Source: Solanum dulcamara (Eukaryota > Streptophyta > Magnoliopsida > Solanales > Solanaceae). Taken from it: 64,000 bases of DNA. Positions within the stretch are counted from its first letter, which is position 1, and each line of letters opens with the position of its first letter. The stretch lies in contig NC_077239.1 in the NCBI RefSeq assembly GCF_947179165.1, positions 2,542,001-2,606,000 on the forward strand, given 5' to 3'. The notes below the pieces were generated by a model. It was not told the DNA's origin. It worked only from the letters and a program-made list of their open reading frames with translations, and ran no database searches. Position numbers and translations under genes: made by a program. Below are positions 35,651-47,689 of this stretch, one piece after another.

Positions 35651-37526
35651 ATGACATAAATTGTCCTCCATTTAACATCATCCATGACATCAATATATTC
35701 CATAAAAGTTTTAGATTTTTCTTTATAATTATTTTATTTATTGTTAGGTCTCTCTTTCCCACTTATAAATACCCACCTTATTTCCTCATTTTATTCATCA
35801 AGCTTTCTCAAAGCAAATCTTCTCTCTATACACTTCTTTACACATTCTCAAATATAGTTTTAGTCCTTAGTAGTGAAGAAATACTATTCCGGTGATTCAT
35901 ATACTCTGGATAGTACACAAAACGTTCTGGCGAGGAGAAAAGTTAGGACTCAAGAGTGTTCATTAAGTCTTTCGGTTCCGACTAAAGATTCGGATTCCAG
36001 GTATGTAAGGCTTTAATGAGAGTATTCCTTCCACTCTCATGTCTAAATTATTTTGATTATATGATAAATTATATTTATTTTCTTTAAGCTCTATTCTAAG
36101 TTATGTGTGTGTTTATCCATGGGTTCTTCCACCCATGTAGTCCAAAAACTCTTTCAATTAAATATATTGATTTCAAGTAATATTTTCTTATGGTAAATTC
36201 TTATTTTTACTTAATAGTATGAATCATGGTTAAACTAATGATTATTGCTGTATTTTGATGCAACATAATTTCATATATATGAATTGATGGTTTACAAGTA
36301 ATTCCTCTATTTATCTATTTAAAGGCTCTTGAAATTCATGGTGGATTGTTTAAAGCATGATTTTTAATTAATGGATTTCAAAGTATTTATGAATATTTAT
36401 TTACATACATATTTGCAAGTTGAAGTGATTTGAACCCACCTAGTTTTACTATGTTTTTAATAAAGTTTGACTTGAAAGCTTTGACTCCAAATAAATGTTT
36501 ATGAAAGCAATATCTATGATCAAAAAGGGAGTCTTATGAAATGAAAGAATGATGAAATGATATGAATGATAGATTCTTTATGCAATAAGGACAATTCTTG
36601 CATATTTGAATTATCAAATATTTTAATGAGCTATTCTACCGAATATGATGTTTGAATTCTCAAGTTATATGCTATGAATATTTTGAAGTATTAAACTATT
36701 CCGTGGGATTGACTTAGCACCGAATGAGGCATTGAGGTGGGATTCGGTAAGGGAATCCTAATAGCAACCCCTTGTCTCATTAACTATGTGCCAACATAGG
36801 AGCCCTTGTAGGCTTAGGTTAATGGATCCATAAATAGTCCTTAAAGTTAAAGTTAAAGAAATGAATGAAGTTGACGGAGTTCTACCCGGCAAGTAGTCTC
36901 CCCAGCCAACGTAGGGGGTTATGTTGGATTCCATGTAATAGCTCGTATGGTCTTAAATGTCGGTTATGGTTAATTTCCCACAAAATGAATGTTTTAAAGG
37001 ATATATATATGATTTATTATGCATACATTAAATTATGTTCCATATTACATAAATGTTTTAATGTTTTCCTCAATGTTCATGCATCCTTACATACTTAGTA
37101 CATTCAAAGTACTAACGCATACTCTTTTACCTACATGATATCACCATGTAGGGATCAGTGCTCCTCCTCGTTCTCCTCCACGTGGCTAGTTGATATTCCA
37201 TTGAAGACTACTTTTGGTGAGTTCCCATGTTCCGGGAACAATACTCCTTTATCTTTCTAGCTTATGATATGTTAAGATATTTTACTATGACATTTCTTCT
37301 ATTATAATTGAGGGTGAGCTAGGGACTTGTCTTAGCCTCATTAAATCTAATAGTTAGAGGTATTGTTGGACATATGTAAGTTGAAGATTTACTATTATGA
37401 TTTCCGCTTATTTATTTATCATCATTACCTATGAAAGGCTAAAAGAATGCTAAGAGGCTTGATTGAGGTACTTTCGGATTCCTCATTCGCCATGTCACGT
37501 CTAGGACCTAGGCTTGGGTCGTGACA
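35651..37526 (+). mobile_element. 5'-truncated LTR, relative of the inner solo LTR
   Basis: This stretch is colinear with 28047-29890 and ends GGGTCGTGACA, but lacks the first 450 bp or so. Differences from the 28-kb LTR are several per hundred bases, clearly more than in the adjoining gene duplication, so it is probably a separate insertion and not part of that duplication event. No flanking target duplication is visible. Confidence 0.75.
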
Positions 37527-38279
37527 TCCATTATTTGCATTTTGACGTTGAGCCACGAAGGCCCAAATACTCTCTTTTTCGAGTCATCTTTTTCAACAAA
37601 AATGAAAAGGGATGATGATTTACAGATTGCTAGAGTTGAAAATAGGTTGTATACGATGTATATACAGTTCGATATACATGAAAATAGTGTTGTATATACT
37701 GATGTACAGTGTATATACATCTGCGATATACAGTAAAATTGGGCCTAAGGCCCAAAACACAGATGACCCAATAACTTAATCCATGTGTACAAAAACTAAG
37801 TGTTGGCCAAATTTTCATATTTTATTCATTTATACTTCATTCGGATTGTACTAATTTATTTATGTTTATTTATACTTGCTTAGAAGTTGATTTAGTTTGG
37901 TTTAACTTAATTGAACTCCTCTAAGAGAGAAACCATTTTTTTGTTAATTTATTCTTTAAAAATAATTTCATTTAAGTGTTTTCTTTTACTTAGACATTTC
38001 AACAAATATAATTTTCTTCCAAATTATCTTAAAGATTTAGGTTGATGTTCTTTCAAATCAATGTAGTTTAAAGTGTCTTTCCCTAAATTGATTTTTTTCT
38101 AAATAGCTCAAGTGATTTTTCTTATTTAATCAAAGTATTAATCGCCTTTAATTTAGTTAAAATAAATTAAATTTACTACTTCTCTTTAAAGATATTTAAA
38201 ATTCATTTACTTAGTCATTTAATAGAGTATATTTTCTTGATAAATTATCTCAAGTATTTCAAGTTGATTTATTGCTCAA

Positions 38280-38321
<42 letters not shown>

Positions 38322-40748
38322 TTTACTACTTACAAGTAATTTTCCCAAAATTAGTCAAATAATTTTAAATTATCGGATTAACCGCACGGTAACGGCCATT
38401 TTGAGTGCTGACACCTTCTCAAAGTGAAAATTTGAACCCTTACCCATTTTCTCTAATTTTTAAGACTTAAATCTTTTAAGGTCTTTTAAATTAAGTTTTC
38501 TTAATTTCTTTTAAAAAATAAGTGGCGACTCTTCTTTTTCTAAAATTGATTTTTTTCTCTAAAAGTTGAAATTATTTTTAAACCGTCTTTTCCCGACACA
38601 ACAGAAATAACGACTCTGCTGGGGAATTAATTAGGTTCTAACCATTAGATTTGATTGTTTATTCGATTAACTGTTTGGGTTTGTAATAATTAGTAATTCT
38701 TGTTTTTCTTAATTGCACAATTATGTGTTTAATTTATATATTAAACTGTCATTTGCATTTTATGGCATCTTTCGATTAAATATATAATATATTAAAGAAC
38801 GGTTTTACAGAACCGCAGCCGGGCTTTTTATACTTGACCCTTTTTTCAGAATGATCGATAATTTATTTATACACAATGCGTCCAATGGTTGTCGTAAGTT
38901 CCAACCTGAGTTATCCGCTTGAGTTACCAGTCTTGCAAAGCCACTCTTAGTCAACATCGTAGTGCGAAACCAAAATCCTGATTTAGCACATTGGTCTAAG
39001 ATGACCCAATACCCAAGGCGTATTAGGCCTATTAAAAGCCCACTTTGTGTCTATTTGGCCCATTGATCAATAAAAGACAATCATGCTTATGTGTTTAATT
39101 GAATGATGTATATGTCATTTTTAAACAAATCAATTATCCAACGAAGGTGGGGGTAACTTATTTTCTTTCTTGTAGGATGGACCCAATAGACGAACCCTTG
39201 AGAACCCGGATGGTGACTCTACCTCATCCTTACCTCCGAGTGTTGTGAAAATTTATGAACAACGAAGACAAGAAAAAGGTTCAAAGCCACATAAGTCATA
39301 TCCTGTCAATTATGGAAATGGAGGCTTGGCCTGATTTAGTTAGAACAATGGTAAAATTCTGGGACAGTGATAACATGATGTTTAGATTCGGGAAAGTAGA
39401 AATGACCCCAACTATCGAGGAAATCCTTGCTATTTACGAGAGTATATGCATGTGTAACAAATGAAAGCATAAGCCTGATAGTGACCTCCTTATTCCCAAA
39501 ATATGGGATTTTGACAAGATCAAGAAAAAAATTTCACTTGTCAAAGCTAAATGGATGGACAGGCTTCCTAGACCAAAATTCCACTTCAAAAACTTTACAC
39601 TCGATTTGGACGAGCAAGTATTAAGACAAATTTGTCTCAAAGGAAAAATGGAAGGAAACACGTCCCCTTGCGTTTTCAATATGCCTACTTGGGACAATGG
39701 TATTTTCCTAAGGCCCAAACTATACTATCCATCCAAGTGTAGTAATGGTCACTCAAGCCATGTTCAATGGGGTAAACTACGGGTCCGCAATCAAGTACTA
39801 TACTTTGGTGCCCATGATTCTTGCGGACATATATCGAGCTTTAAATAAGTGTAAAAATGGTGGACGATTCTTTCAGGGATGTAATCTGATACTTCAATGG
39901 TGGATGATGAGACACTTACTCAAAGCTCATGACCCGAAACATCTAGATCCTTTGAGATGACCAGACAAACTTGAAGGTCACGATCGGTGGTTATATTGTA
40001 ATCATTTTCACAGAATTGGAGGTCAAAAATTTTGATATCTAAGGCTTCAGGGATTAAGAGAAGAAAACGTACAATGGTCAATCGAGAGTATGGTGCTACC
40101 AGAGCAAATGAAGACTCGAGGAGAAAAGGTCCCTTACTTGATATTAACCGGATTAAAGGGAACCCAACCGTATGCCCCCGCTCGAGTCCTTAGACAACTA
40201 GGAGGAAAATAGGAACTTCCACAAACCACAAACATGAGAAAGTTTGCAACAGACCACCAAAGTAGCCAAGTCTCTTTTGCTGAACAGATACTTAGAACAT
40301 GAAAAACTCGAAGGGTGTTAGGTGAGTCATTGCCAAATAGATTTCAACCTGATTATTCTGCGGAGTACAGAGAATGGGTAAAGAAGATCCTTAGTGGAAT
40401 CGTCGAACCAGGGCCGAATGTCCCTCATCATGTTGTAGATGTTAGTGCTAAACATCAAATTCGACTCTATCAGCTCCAAGAGAAGTATGAGAAGAATGAG
40501 TTGGATCATCAACGCCGACATTCAGAAGATGCCAAAGTCATAGCCCATCTAAAGCAAGAGCTACGAAGAGCGAGACAGTGCATGTCTGAGTTAGATGATA
40601 GCATAAAGCAATAGATCCATTCCGTAGAAAGGTTCAGGCATCAAGAAGGGGCTCAATTAGCAAGACATCATCTGTGGGCAAACAGATATGCCATATGGGA
40701 AGAAGTTAGCATCGCCAAGAGAACCAAACTTAGTAAAGCATGTTTACA
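37527..40748 (+). mobile_element. 5' part of a Tat/Ogre-like gypsy retrotransposon
   Basis: The left portion is long AT-rich LTR-like sequence containing CTGACACCTTCTCAAAG and GTGGCGACTC. It leads to AACGACTCTGCTGGGGA (38609-38625), the primer-binding-site-like sequence I associate with Tat/Ogre elements. A broken leading ORF follows at 39177. The element is cut at 40748 by a solo LTR; nothing of gag-pol was found beyond it. Confidence 0.55.
39177..40614 (+). pseudogene. Broken retroelement ORF1 (DUF7745-like)
   Basis: From ATG 39177 the frame reads MDPIDEPLRTRMVTLPHPYL, then a premature TGA (39246-39248) where tryptophan is expected. It continues in frame with MEAWPDLVRTMVKFWDSD and TPTIEEILAIYES to about 39460. 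After that the reading moves between frames (RPKFHFKNFTLDL near 39.57 kb, a coiled-coil-like Gln/Glu/Arg-rich end at 40315-40614). This resembles a retroelement-associated DUF7745-type protein common in nightshade genomes. The name is from memory and moderately sure; the multiple breaks are certain. Confidence 0.55.
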
Positions 40749-43005
40749 TGTCACGACCCGAATCCGGGTGTGATGGCACTCATCTCAATCCACCGAGATA
40801 AGTCAGCCTAATACCCAATGAAAAATAGATGCGGAAGAAAAAGAAATAAATCCAAATTTAACTTAACCGAAAATAAGTAAAACAAACTCAAACTCCCCCA
40901 AGATTGGTTGTCATGTGTACAAGCCACTAATACATTTCTGAAATATGAAAGAAAATACAGTCATAATGTCTTTGTCTCTAGAATAGGACTAAAACATATT
41001 AAAAGAGTAAGAGGTGTCCGCTAGATAGATGTAACAGCTACCTCAACACTCGGAATGATAGCCTTGGAAGTGGTAAAAAATTCTAGAAGATCAAGCAGGT
41101 CCGGCTCACAACCTACACAAGTGTGGAAGCAAGGAGTGAGTACCAAATAACACGGTACTCAGCAAGTGGATAACTAAAACTAAGCCAAACTTGATAGACA
41201 CAAGTACTCCTGTCCTTCCAACCGAACCTCCTTAACTACAACCACGAATACTCATCAATAACCTCATCAATGAATCATCTCAAGTCAAGTTCAACATATA
41301 CAGAGCAATAAAGGGGTAAACACGAATTCACAAATATCAACAAAATGTGATGCAATGCAATGAGATGATGCATGTCTATCCTATCGGTACACATCCGCTG
41401 AATTACAGTCCGGAACCCACGTGGGACATTTCTGTCCATGTAACCTGCCACGGAGCGTGTGGCCCGTCCCCTCCATATATATATACTGCCACGGAGCGTG
41501 TGGCCCGACCCCTTTATTTCACAATACCTGCCACAGAGCGTGTGGCCCGACCCTTTTATTTCATAATATCTGCCACAGAGCGTGTAGCCCGACCCCTTTG
41601 TTTCATAATATCTGCCACGGAGCATGTGGCCCGACCCCTTTGTTTCATATCATTTTCAGTCTCAACACAATATGTCAGAACCAATGCAATCAATTCCTGT
41701 TCATATAATTCACGATAATAACATGACAACAACAATAATTTTTACTATCTCACATCAACATAGTCATTTTACATGTCCAAAATAAACTCATAATGACAAC
41801 ATATCAATCCCACCAATACATGTCATTAGATCACCATTTTATACCCATTATCTCCATTTTTAAGACCAATCATACAGTCAATAACCCAGTTCAATTCTCA
41901 TTACTCCCCAATACACATAACACGGAAATACAAGCATCTACAAGCTTAAACTGAGGTTTAGAAATTCACTTGCCTTAATTAATCAAGCAATTACTCCGGT
42001 ACTTGAGCCTTCCCTTTTCATTGGGCCTCCAAATAAGTATATTCTAATCAAATAAATAACCACAATAAGATTTTGAAACTAACAACACTCATATTATTAT
42101 ATGTCTAGTCTAGACCCAAAACCTATCCAAATCTATAATCAAGTTCCTAATGTTGATGTCAAATAACATGTCAACTCTCATATTTCCAAATTTTAAGCCT
42201 AGGGTTAGGTTCTGATTTCTCCAATATCATAAATTTAATGAAATTCATAAAATATAATATACCTAATATTTAATTATCTATCTCAATATATCAAAATTCG
42301 GGAACTAACTCATTCTATGTCATTGAAGTCTAATCTGAAATTTTCTTTCTGATTATGTTCACTCATGATAAAATAAACTCACACGTCAAATTTCAGCTAA
42401 AACGGATCGTTATTCGACCTCCAAATCAAGATTTTATATGAAGAACCCTAGGGTCATATTTTCTTATTTCAACATTGTTTCTCCACCAATATACCCTAAA
42501 AATATGTTCATAATCACATGAAAATTTAATAGAAAGGATGAGAATAATAACCTTGACGCTTTGGAATGAAAATCCCTATTTTTCTCTTCTCCTTTATTTT
42601 TCTTTTCCCCTTTCTTTTCTTTCTTCCTCCGTATTTTTTTTTTCTCTCCCAGTGTTCGTCGGCGTTGTTCTCTTTTCTTCGTTACATCTGATGGCATTAG
42701 GCCATCAGATTTTATATATAATTTTTTTTTCTTTTTTTTTATTATTTTTTTTCCTTTTCCAAACTAATTATGTATTAAAATTTACAAATCCTACTAACCT
42801 ATTTTAATAAATATAAGAAAAGTGGTATATGATATTAAATAAATTAACACTTTATCCCATCAATTAAATTAATATTCTAAAATTATCTCTCAACTAATTA
42901 ACCAAAGTTATCGAATAGTCCAAATAACTCATTAAAATTTTACGGAAAGGGTCTCGTATGAAAGGAGGAGGACTCATTCTCAAAATGACCTAACAGGTCA
43001 TTACA
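40749..43005 (-). mobile_element. Solo LTR d, flanked by TTACA
   Basis: In this orientation it starts TGTCACGACCCG and ends AGGTCATTACA, 2257 bp long, between perfect 5-bp duplications TTACA (40744-40748 and 43006-43010). It is the inverted relative of the LTR at 54549-56867. It holds no internal domain. It interrupts the Tat/Ogre-like fragment. Confidence 0.9.
41446..41650. repeat. Five 42-bp hairpin-containing units in solo LTR d
   Basis: Units start near 41447, 41488, 41530, 41572 and 41614. Each contains a short dyad, GCCAC-GGAGCGT-GTGGC or a one-base variant, followed by CCGACCCCTTT. Readings through the array in every frame give spurious Cys/Thr-rich repeats, not proteins. Confidence 0.85.
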
Positions 43006-43029
43006 TTACATTTAAAATAGAGTATGAGG

Positions 43030-43163
43030 CACTGAGCCGAGCGTCTTTCGAAAACAGTCTCTCTACCTCCTTGAGGTAGTGATAAGGCCTGCGTACACTC
43101 TACCTTCTCCAGATCCCACTTAGTGGGATTTTACTGGATATGTTATTGTTGTTGTTGTTGTTG
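43030..43163 (+). mobile_element. TS-like SINE inserted in an F-box gene fragment
   Basis: The element shows CTGAGCCGAGCGTCTTTCG, GCCTGCGTACACTCTACC, CCAGATCCCACTTAGTGGG and a GTTGTTGTTGTTGTTG tail, and is close to full length. I found no clear target duplication. Its tail abuts the coding sequence of the F-box/LRR fragment. Confidence 0.8.
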
Positions 43164-43664
43164 AAGCATGTTTTCATTTAAACTGGCCAAACTTAGAGAA
43201 AGCTTTCTCAAAGAATTGCAATTCGCAATCATGATACCAACACCACTAGATAACGAAACATGCATTAGAGTACAACCGTCGAGAACCAATTCTCTTAAAG
43301 ATTTTGCTGCCAAGATTGTGAAAATAGGCAATGAAACGGTATAAATTACATCAATGACGAGATCTTTTACATCATTCTGAAGTGCAATGTCAATCGGCCA
43401 CTTATTAATCAAAGAAAAATCTCCTACCTTGTTTGATAATTCAAACTTTTCTATAGGAATTTTTCTGTCCCTATATCTCTCCATGATAGTATCCACTATT
43501 TTTACATCGCGAACTATGAATTCCAAGTTGGGATGAGTCAACCAAGCTCGCAGCCATGTTTTCCAGAGAATACTCATTTTATTCATAGTAATCACCTCTT
43601 CATTCAATTTCCACCCAACTCCTTGCATTCTTTTCTTTTCTTGTGACCGAGTCTGAGTTTTCAC
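43164..43664 (-). pseudogene. F-box/LRR-type gene fragment, truncated at both ends
   Basis: The minus-strand frame includes KMSILWKTWLRAWLTHPNLE, the second half of an F-box as found in plant F-box/LRR (FBD-like) proteins. The leucine-rich stretches ILAAKSLRELVLDGC and NCNSLRKLSLSLASL follow. The start of the F-box is absent, and after about 165 codons the frame runs into a SINE whose TTG tail adds a fake run of six glutamines. Full proteins of this class are about 400 residues or more. F-box proteins select substrates for SCF ubiquitin ligases, but this copy should not be functional. Confidence 0.7.
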
Positions 43665-44470
43665 TAAGAGATTCGAAATATGAAAAAGTAAACATATTAA
43701 ATAGAGTCTAGATTTTCACTAAGAGATTCGAAATATAAAAAAGTAAACACATCAAAAAAGTCAGAGGGGATTCAACATATGCTATTTTATCCGAGTATAA
43801 ATAGTAAAAATTTCTAAATATAAAAATAAAGAATTTGTATAAACCTACCATATTTGTATATTGACAAGCGAAATATATACAAATGGAAATACCTATAGCA
43901 AACAAAACAATATCTATGAAGCGTAAGTAGTCAAACTATAGCTAAAAAACATAATTAAAATATTTATAGTAGCTATTTATAAAATTTCCTCAATAAAAAC
44001 CCCTAATCCTAATTCTAAATGGTTTACATAATTTATTTATGGCCTTCTCTTTAACTTTTTAATAGGCAAATAAATTCTACATACATTCTATTTTTTTCTA
44101 TTACTCGAGAACTTAAAAGACGATCATATTGTAAAATATATTCGAAAAACATTTTTACTACATAAGTATGAAAGATTGAAATAGTCCTTTTATAATGTAG
44201 ACTCAGAGTCATCCTTATTCTTTTTATATAGAACACTAATAGTCCCCATATTTATAATATTGGTGCAGTTTCGATTCGTCCCCAAACTTTTGTAATATAC
44301 ATCTATGATCTCATGTGCTTTGATATCAACTTGCAATTTAATTTTTTATAAAATTGTTTGACCGAATTGTTTAAATTAATATAACTTGTACTCTAACAGA
44401 GATATAAAAAAATAAAACATGAGACAAATAATGACTAAATAAATGTATATTTAAGTAAAAAAATAAATTA
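43665..44470. other. Repeat relics between the F-box fragment and peptide copy C
   Basis: A direct repeat containing TTTTCACTAAGAGATTCGAA occurs twice (about 43659 and 43713). The segment 43780-43990 resembles the fold-back repeat at 0.85-1.25 kb. No gene was seen. Confidence 0.4.
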
Positions 44471-44613
44471 CTATAATATAAGAATATTGAAGCCCACATT
44501 TGTTAAGAATATCGAAACATCATATATGACGAAAGTCGATATAAAAATTTATCCACGTTTAATTTATGTAAACATAAAATATCAAATGCAAATAAATTTT
44601 TATCACAACATTA

Positions 44614-45203
44614 TCAATTCTTGGGTGTTGAAGCAACTTCAAACTTTGACTTGTCGAAGCAAATGCACCTATTTAAAATACAAAAACCATATAAACCTTG
44701 AAACTCACAATATAAATTACAATCCTCATTCTCCACACAAAAGAACCCTTCCAACTTGCTGGATGAAAAATCTGCACCTAAAATATTTAAGCTAATCAAA
44801 TCATCATATAGCAAAAATTTATCACTAATTTTATTTAGCGGTGAATAAACAAAAAAATTATATAAAACAATCAATTATTTAACGATAAATTATGACAAGA
44901 GAGAATAAAAAAGAGGGGACAAAATAATGATGATTAGACAAGGGCAAATTATCAAAAATTAATTGAAATTAATGACAGATAATTTTATAATTAAACAACA
45001 AAATTATCACTAATCTATTTAACAATGAATTATTAAAAAATATCTATCAAACAACAAATTATTTAGCAATAAATTAAGGATAGAGAAAAATAATAATAAT
45101 AATAATAATAATTATAATCATAATTAAGAGGGATAATTACCCATGATGATTAGCAACAGAGCAACAACAGTAAATGTTGAAAACTTGATAAGAGCCTTCC
45201 CCA
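44614..45203 (-). pseudogene. Cysteine-rich peptide, copy C: signal exon frameshifted
   Basis: Exon 2 (44614-44771) is intact and encodes the mature part with C-x5-C-x3-C-x8-C-x4-C-x-C and the tail SKFEVASTPKN, close to copy E. Exon 1 (45141-45203) begins MGKALIKF like its relatives, but one A of the AAAA run is missing (near 45180) and three bases are inserted near 45170. The frame therefore shifts and hits a stop before the splice site. No upstream ATG opens the correct frame. The upstream box shared by copies B and D-G is also deleted between the TATA box (45272-45282) and the flank. This is most likely a recent pseudogene; a single-base sequencing error could explain the frameshift but not the promoter loss. 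Confidence 0.75.
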
Positions 45204-45684
45204 TATTTTTATTTTATTTTGCTATGCAATTTCTTTTAATTGATTTTCATTTGGAGCAAAGTATTATACAACATTATATAAGGATAAAAGAATGTGTTAA
45301 AAAGGTGAATTAATAAATGACTTGTCAATAGTTATTTGGATTAAAATAAACTAAGTAAAGGGTCAAAATCAAATCTACTAAACAAGAATAAGAATCTTTT
45401 TTAGAATTTTTCTAATTAATTTTGGTCAAAAGAGTTAATTATCTCTCCCTTATTGACCATTATTTTTATACGTGTTATATTAATTCTTCATTTCAAAATA
45501 AGTGAATTGTTGGACAATTTTTTTCATATTAAGCCAATTGTTCAAAGTTAAGGAAAGTCGTTGGAAATTTCTTCTATTTTGACTTCTCATACACTTATTC
45601 TAGGTGATAATTTCAAGAGAATTAATTATTTATATTTATGATTTTATTTTAAACTAATTATATTTTCAAAAACAGCTTGAGAAT

Positions 45685-45975
45685 TGTTGGAATTTTCATG
45701 TCATGAACATCTCAATTCCAATTCTCATAAATCAATTTTGCACGAACAAGAAAGCAAGATGGACACTGAAGTAGAAGAAATTAAGAAGAAGACAGAGAAA
45801 AAAACAGATCACAAAACAAAGTCTGCAAAATCATGTTAGATTTGTTTTGTGATCTGTTTTTTTCTTTGTCTTCTTCTTAATTTCTTCTTCTTCAGTTTCC
45901 ATCTTCCTTTCTTCTTTGTGCAAAATTGATTTATGAGAATTGGAATTGAGATGTTCATGAGATGAAATTCCAACA
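45685..45975. mobile_element. 291-bp near-perfect hairpin (fold-back MITE)
   Basis: Two arms of about 135 bp, TGTTGGAATTTTCATG...ACAAAACAAA and TTTGTTTTGTGATCTG...GAAATTCCAACA, are nearly complementary and separated by only about 15-20 nt. A 5-bp repeat AGAAT flanks it (45680-45684 and 45976-45980), consistent with insertion. There is no coding capacity. Transcribed, it would fold into one long stem, a possible source of small RNAs. Confidence 0.8.
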
Positions 45976-46167
45976 AGAATAACTAAAAGGGCAAAAGTAG
46001 AAATTGATGTTCAATTTATGTCCTAAACTTTATATGTTTCCAATATAATTATATATTTAAATACGTCTAAATAAACTACATCACAAAATCTGAGTATACA
46101 ATTCAAAACCTCTTGTCAATTAGAGGAATAATGACCTAATTAAAGATCTCATTGGATGTCCTTGAAT

Positions 46168-47055
46168 TGGTTATGGAGTTGTAGCAAATTTACAGCCTCT
46201 GCAGATGACAAGAAGCTGCTGATTGACATCAACAGAACTGCAGCTATACACAGCACACCTACAGCACCTCAACCAACATTTGGATTTCTTTCCTTGTGTT
46301 TTTCTCTTTTCCTATTTGTGCAGGCATACTCAGGACTTGCAGATGCAGTGGGACTTAGCAAGCAATTACATAGTGCAACAATGGACAACTTGGAGCATGC
46401 TTTGGAGATGAAAGAATGATGCACATCTACAGCACGGGAACCAACAATGGGCAACTGCAACAACATCCAATATACACAACAATCTACACAACTCCAATGC
46501 ACATTGCCTTCGTTGTTAAGCTTGATATGGTGTGTATACAACACCTAAATCTCCAACAACAACCAAAAGAGACTTCATACTTCTACAACTTGGACAAACT
46601 CGGTATGACAAGACTAAGAAAGACAAAGATGAAATGAACGATCTCGATTCATGGAAATTGGAAGGTTTGTATACTTGCTCTTCTTCAATTTAGCTATGTA
46701 AAAAATGTAGCTTATTTGAATAGGATTAATGTAGGTCTCTTTCTTATATTCACATGAAAGGGGAGAGTCTCCCTCATTTACGTTTTCTCTTAGTTGCATT
46801 GTATTGAGAGGAGTCCTCTCGCAGGTTAACGCTTTCTTAGTACTTAGGAAGCACTGCATTGTATCGGGGATGAGTTAACCGACCTTAGTAGGTTGGCCGA
46901 CTTATGAACCAACTTAAGAACGGAGGTAAGGTTTATGTCCCCCTCTTGTAATTTCTGCTTTATGTATAATAAGGCTTGGGGGTGTGCGGCTCAACCCCTG
47001 GCTGTGCACGAGAGGTGGGAGCCTCGTGTAGGATCTGTTACCAAAAAATAAATAA
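46168..47055 (+). mobile_element. Retroposed insert with 17-bp target duplication and A-rich tail
   Basis: ATTGGATGTCCTTGAAT occurs at 46151-46167 and again, perfectly, at 47056-47072. The insert between ends GTTACCAAAAAATAAATAA. These are signs of target-primed reverse transcription. The 3' part includes GGCTTGGGGGTGTGCGGCTC and GAGGTGGGAGCCTCGTG. Small frames near 46.2-46.6 kb have no recognised family. It could be a 5'-truncated LINE tail, a long SINE or a retroposed non-coding transcript. Confidence 0.75.
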
Positions 47056-47689
47056 ATTGGATGTCCTTGAATAAGTCAAAATTAAACATGCTAAATATTT
47101 TATTCTAATATCATATGAACGAATATAAGCATCTAACCAAAAATTTAAGGTAAATGTATATATGATGAAAAACTCTTTTTTGGACACAATCAAATGTTCA
47201 TCTTATATACCCAAGGTGGTAAAACTTGTGGTATGTCTTTTCTATAAATTTTGAAGTTTAGACTAGAAATTAAAAGATTAACATATAAAAATATTATTTG
47301 TTTAAATTTGATTAGGTTAATAACTCACTTATTCATTAATTCAGTTTATTTTTTATCCATCCAAATTCAATTCATCTTTTGGGCATAGTATGCAATCAAA
47401 ACTAACTCATGAAAAATCTTATTAAAATATTTTTCTATTAATTGATACATTATATATATATAGTAGTAGTAAAGCAGAAAGTTATACTTGGTAATCAAAC
47501 AAAATATAAGAAACCAAATAGAGAAATTAAAACTTTCTAATTAAAAAGGGAATTAGAGCAATTAAGGTATGACTCATTGTTTAGTTCATCTTAATTCAGC
47601 CCAAGTAAGTCTTAGCCATAGTTGAATATAGGAAAAATTACCTTATTAGACATATATCTATACCATATACATTAATTCTACTTATTCTT

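Noticed and set aside
41275..41718. Repetitive Cys/Thr/Pro and Gly/Tyr-rich frames that look like repeat proteins
   Set aside because: They lie inside the tandem hairpin array of a solo LTR. Every frame is open because the unit length of 42 is a multiple of three.
46156..46637. Short frames rich in Thr/Gln that might be a small protein
   Set aside because: They overlap each other in several frames within the retroposed insert, are not conserved in any family I recognise and lack a start context or splice signals.
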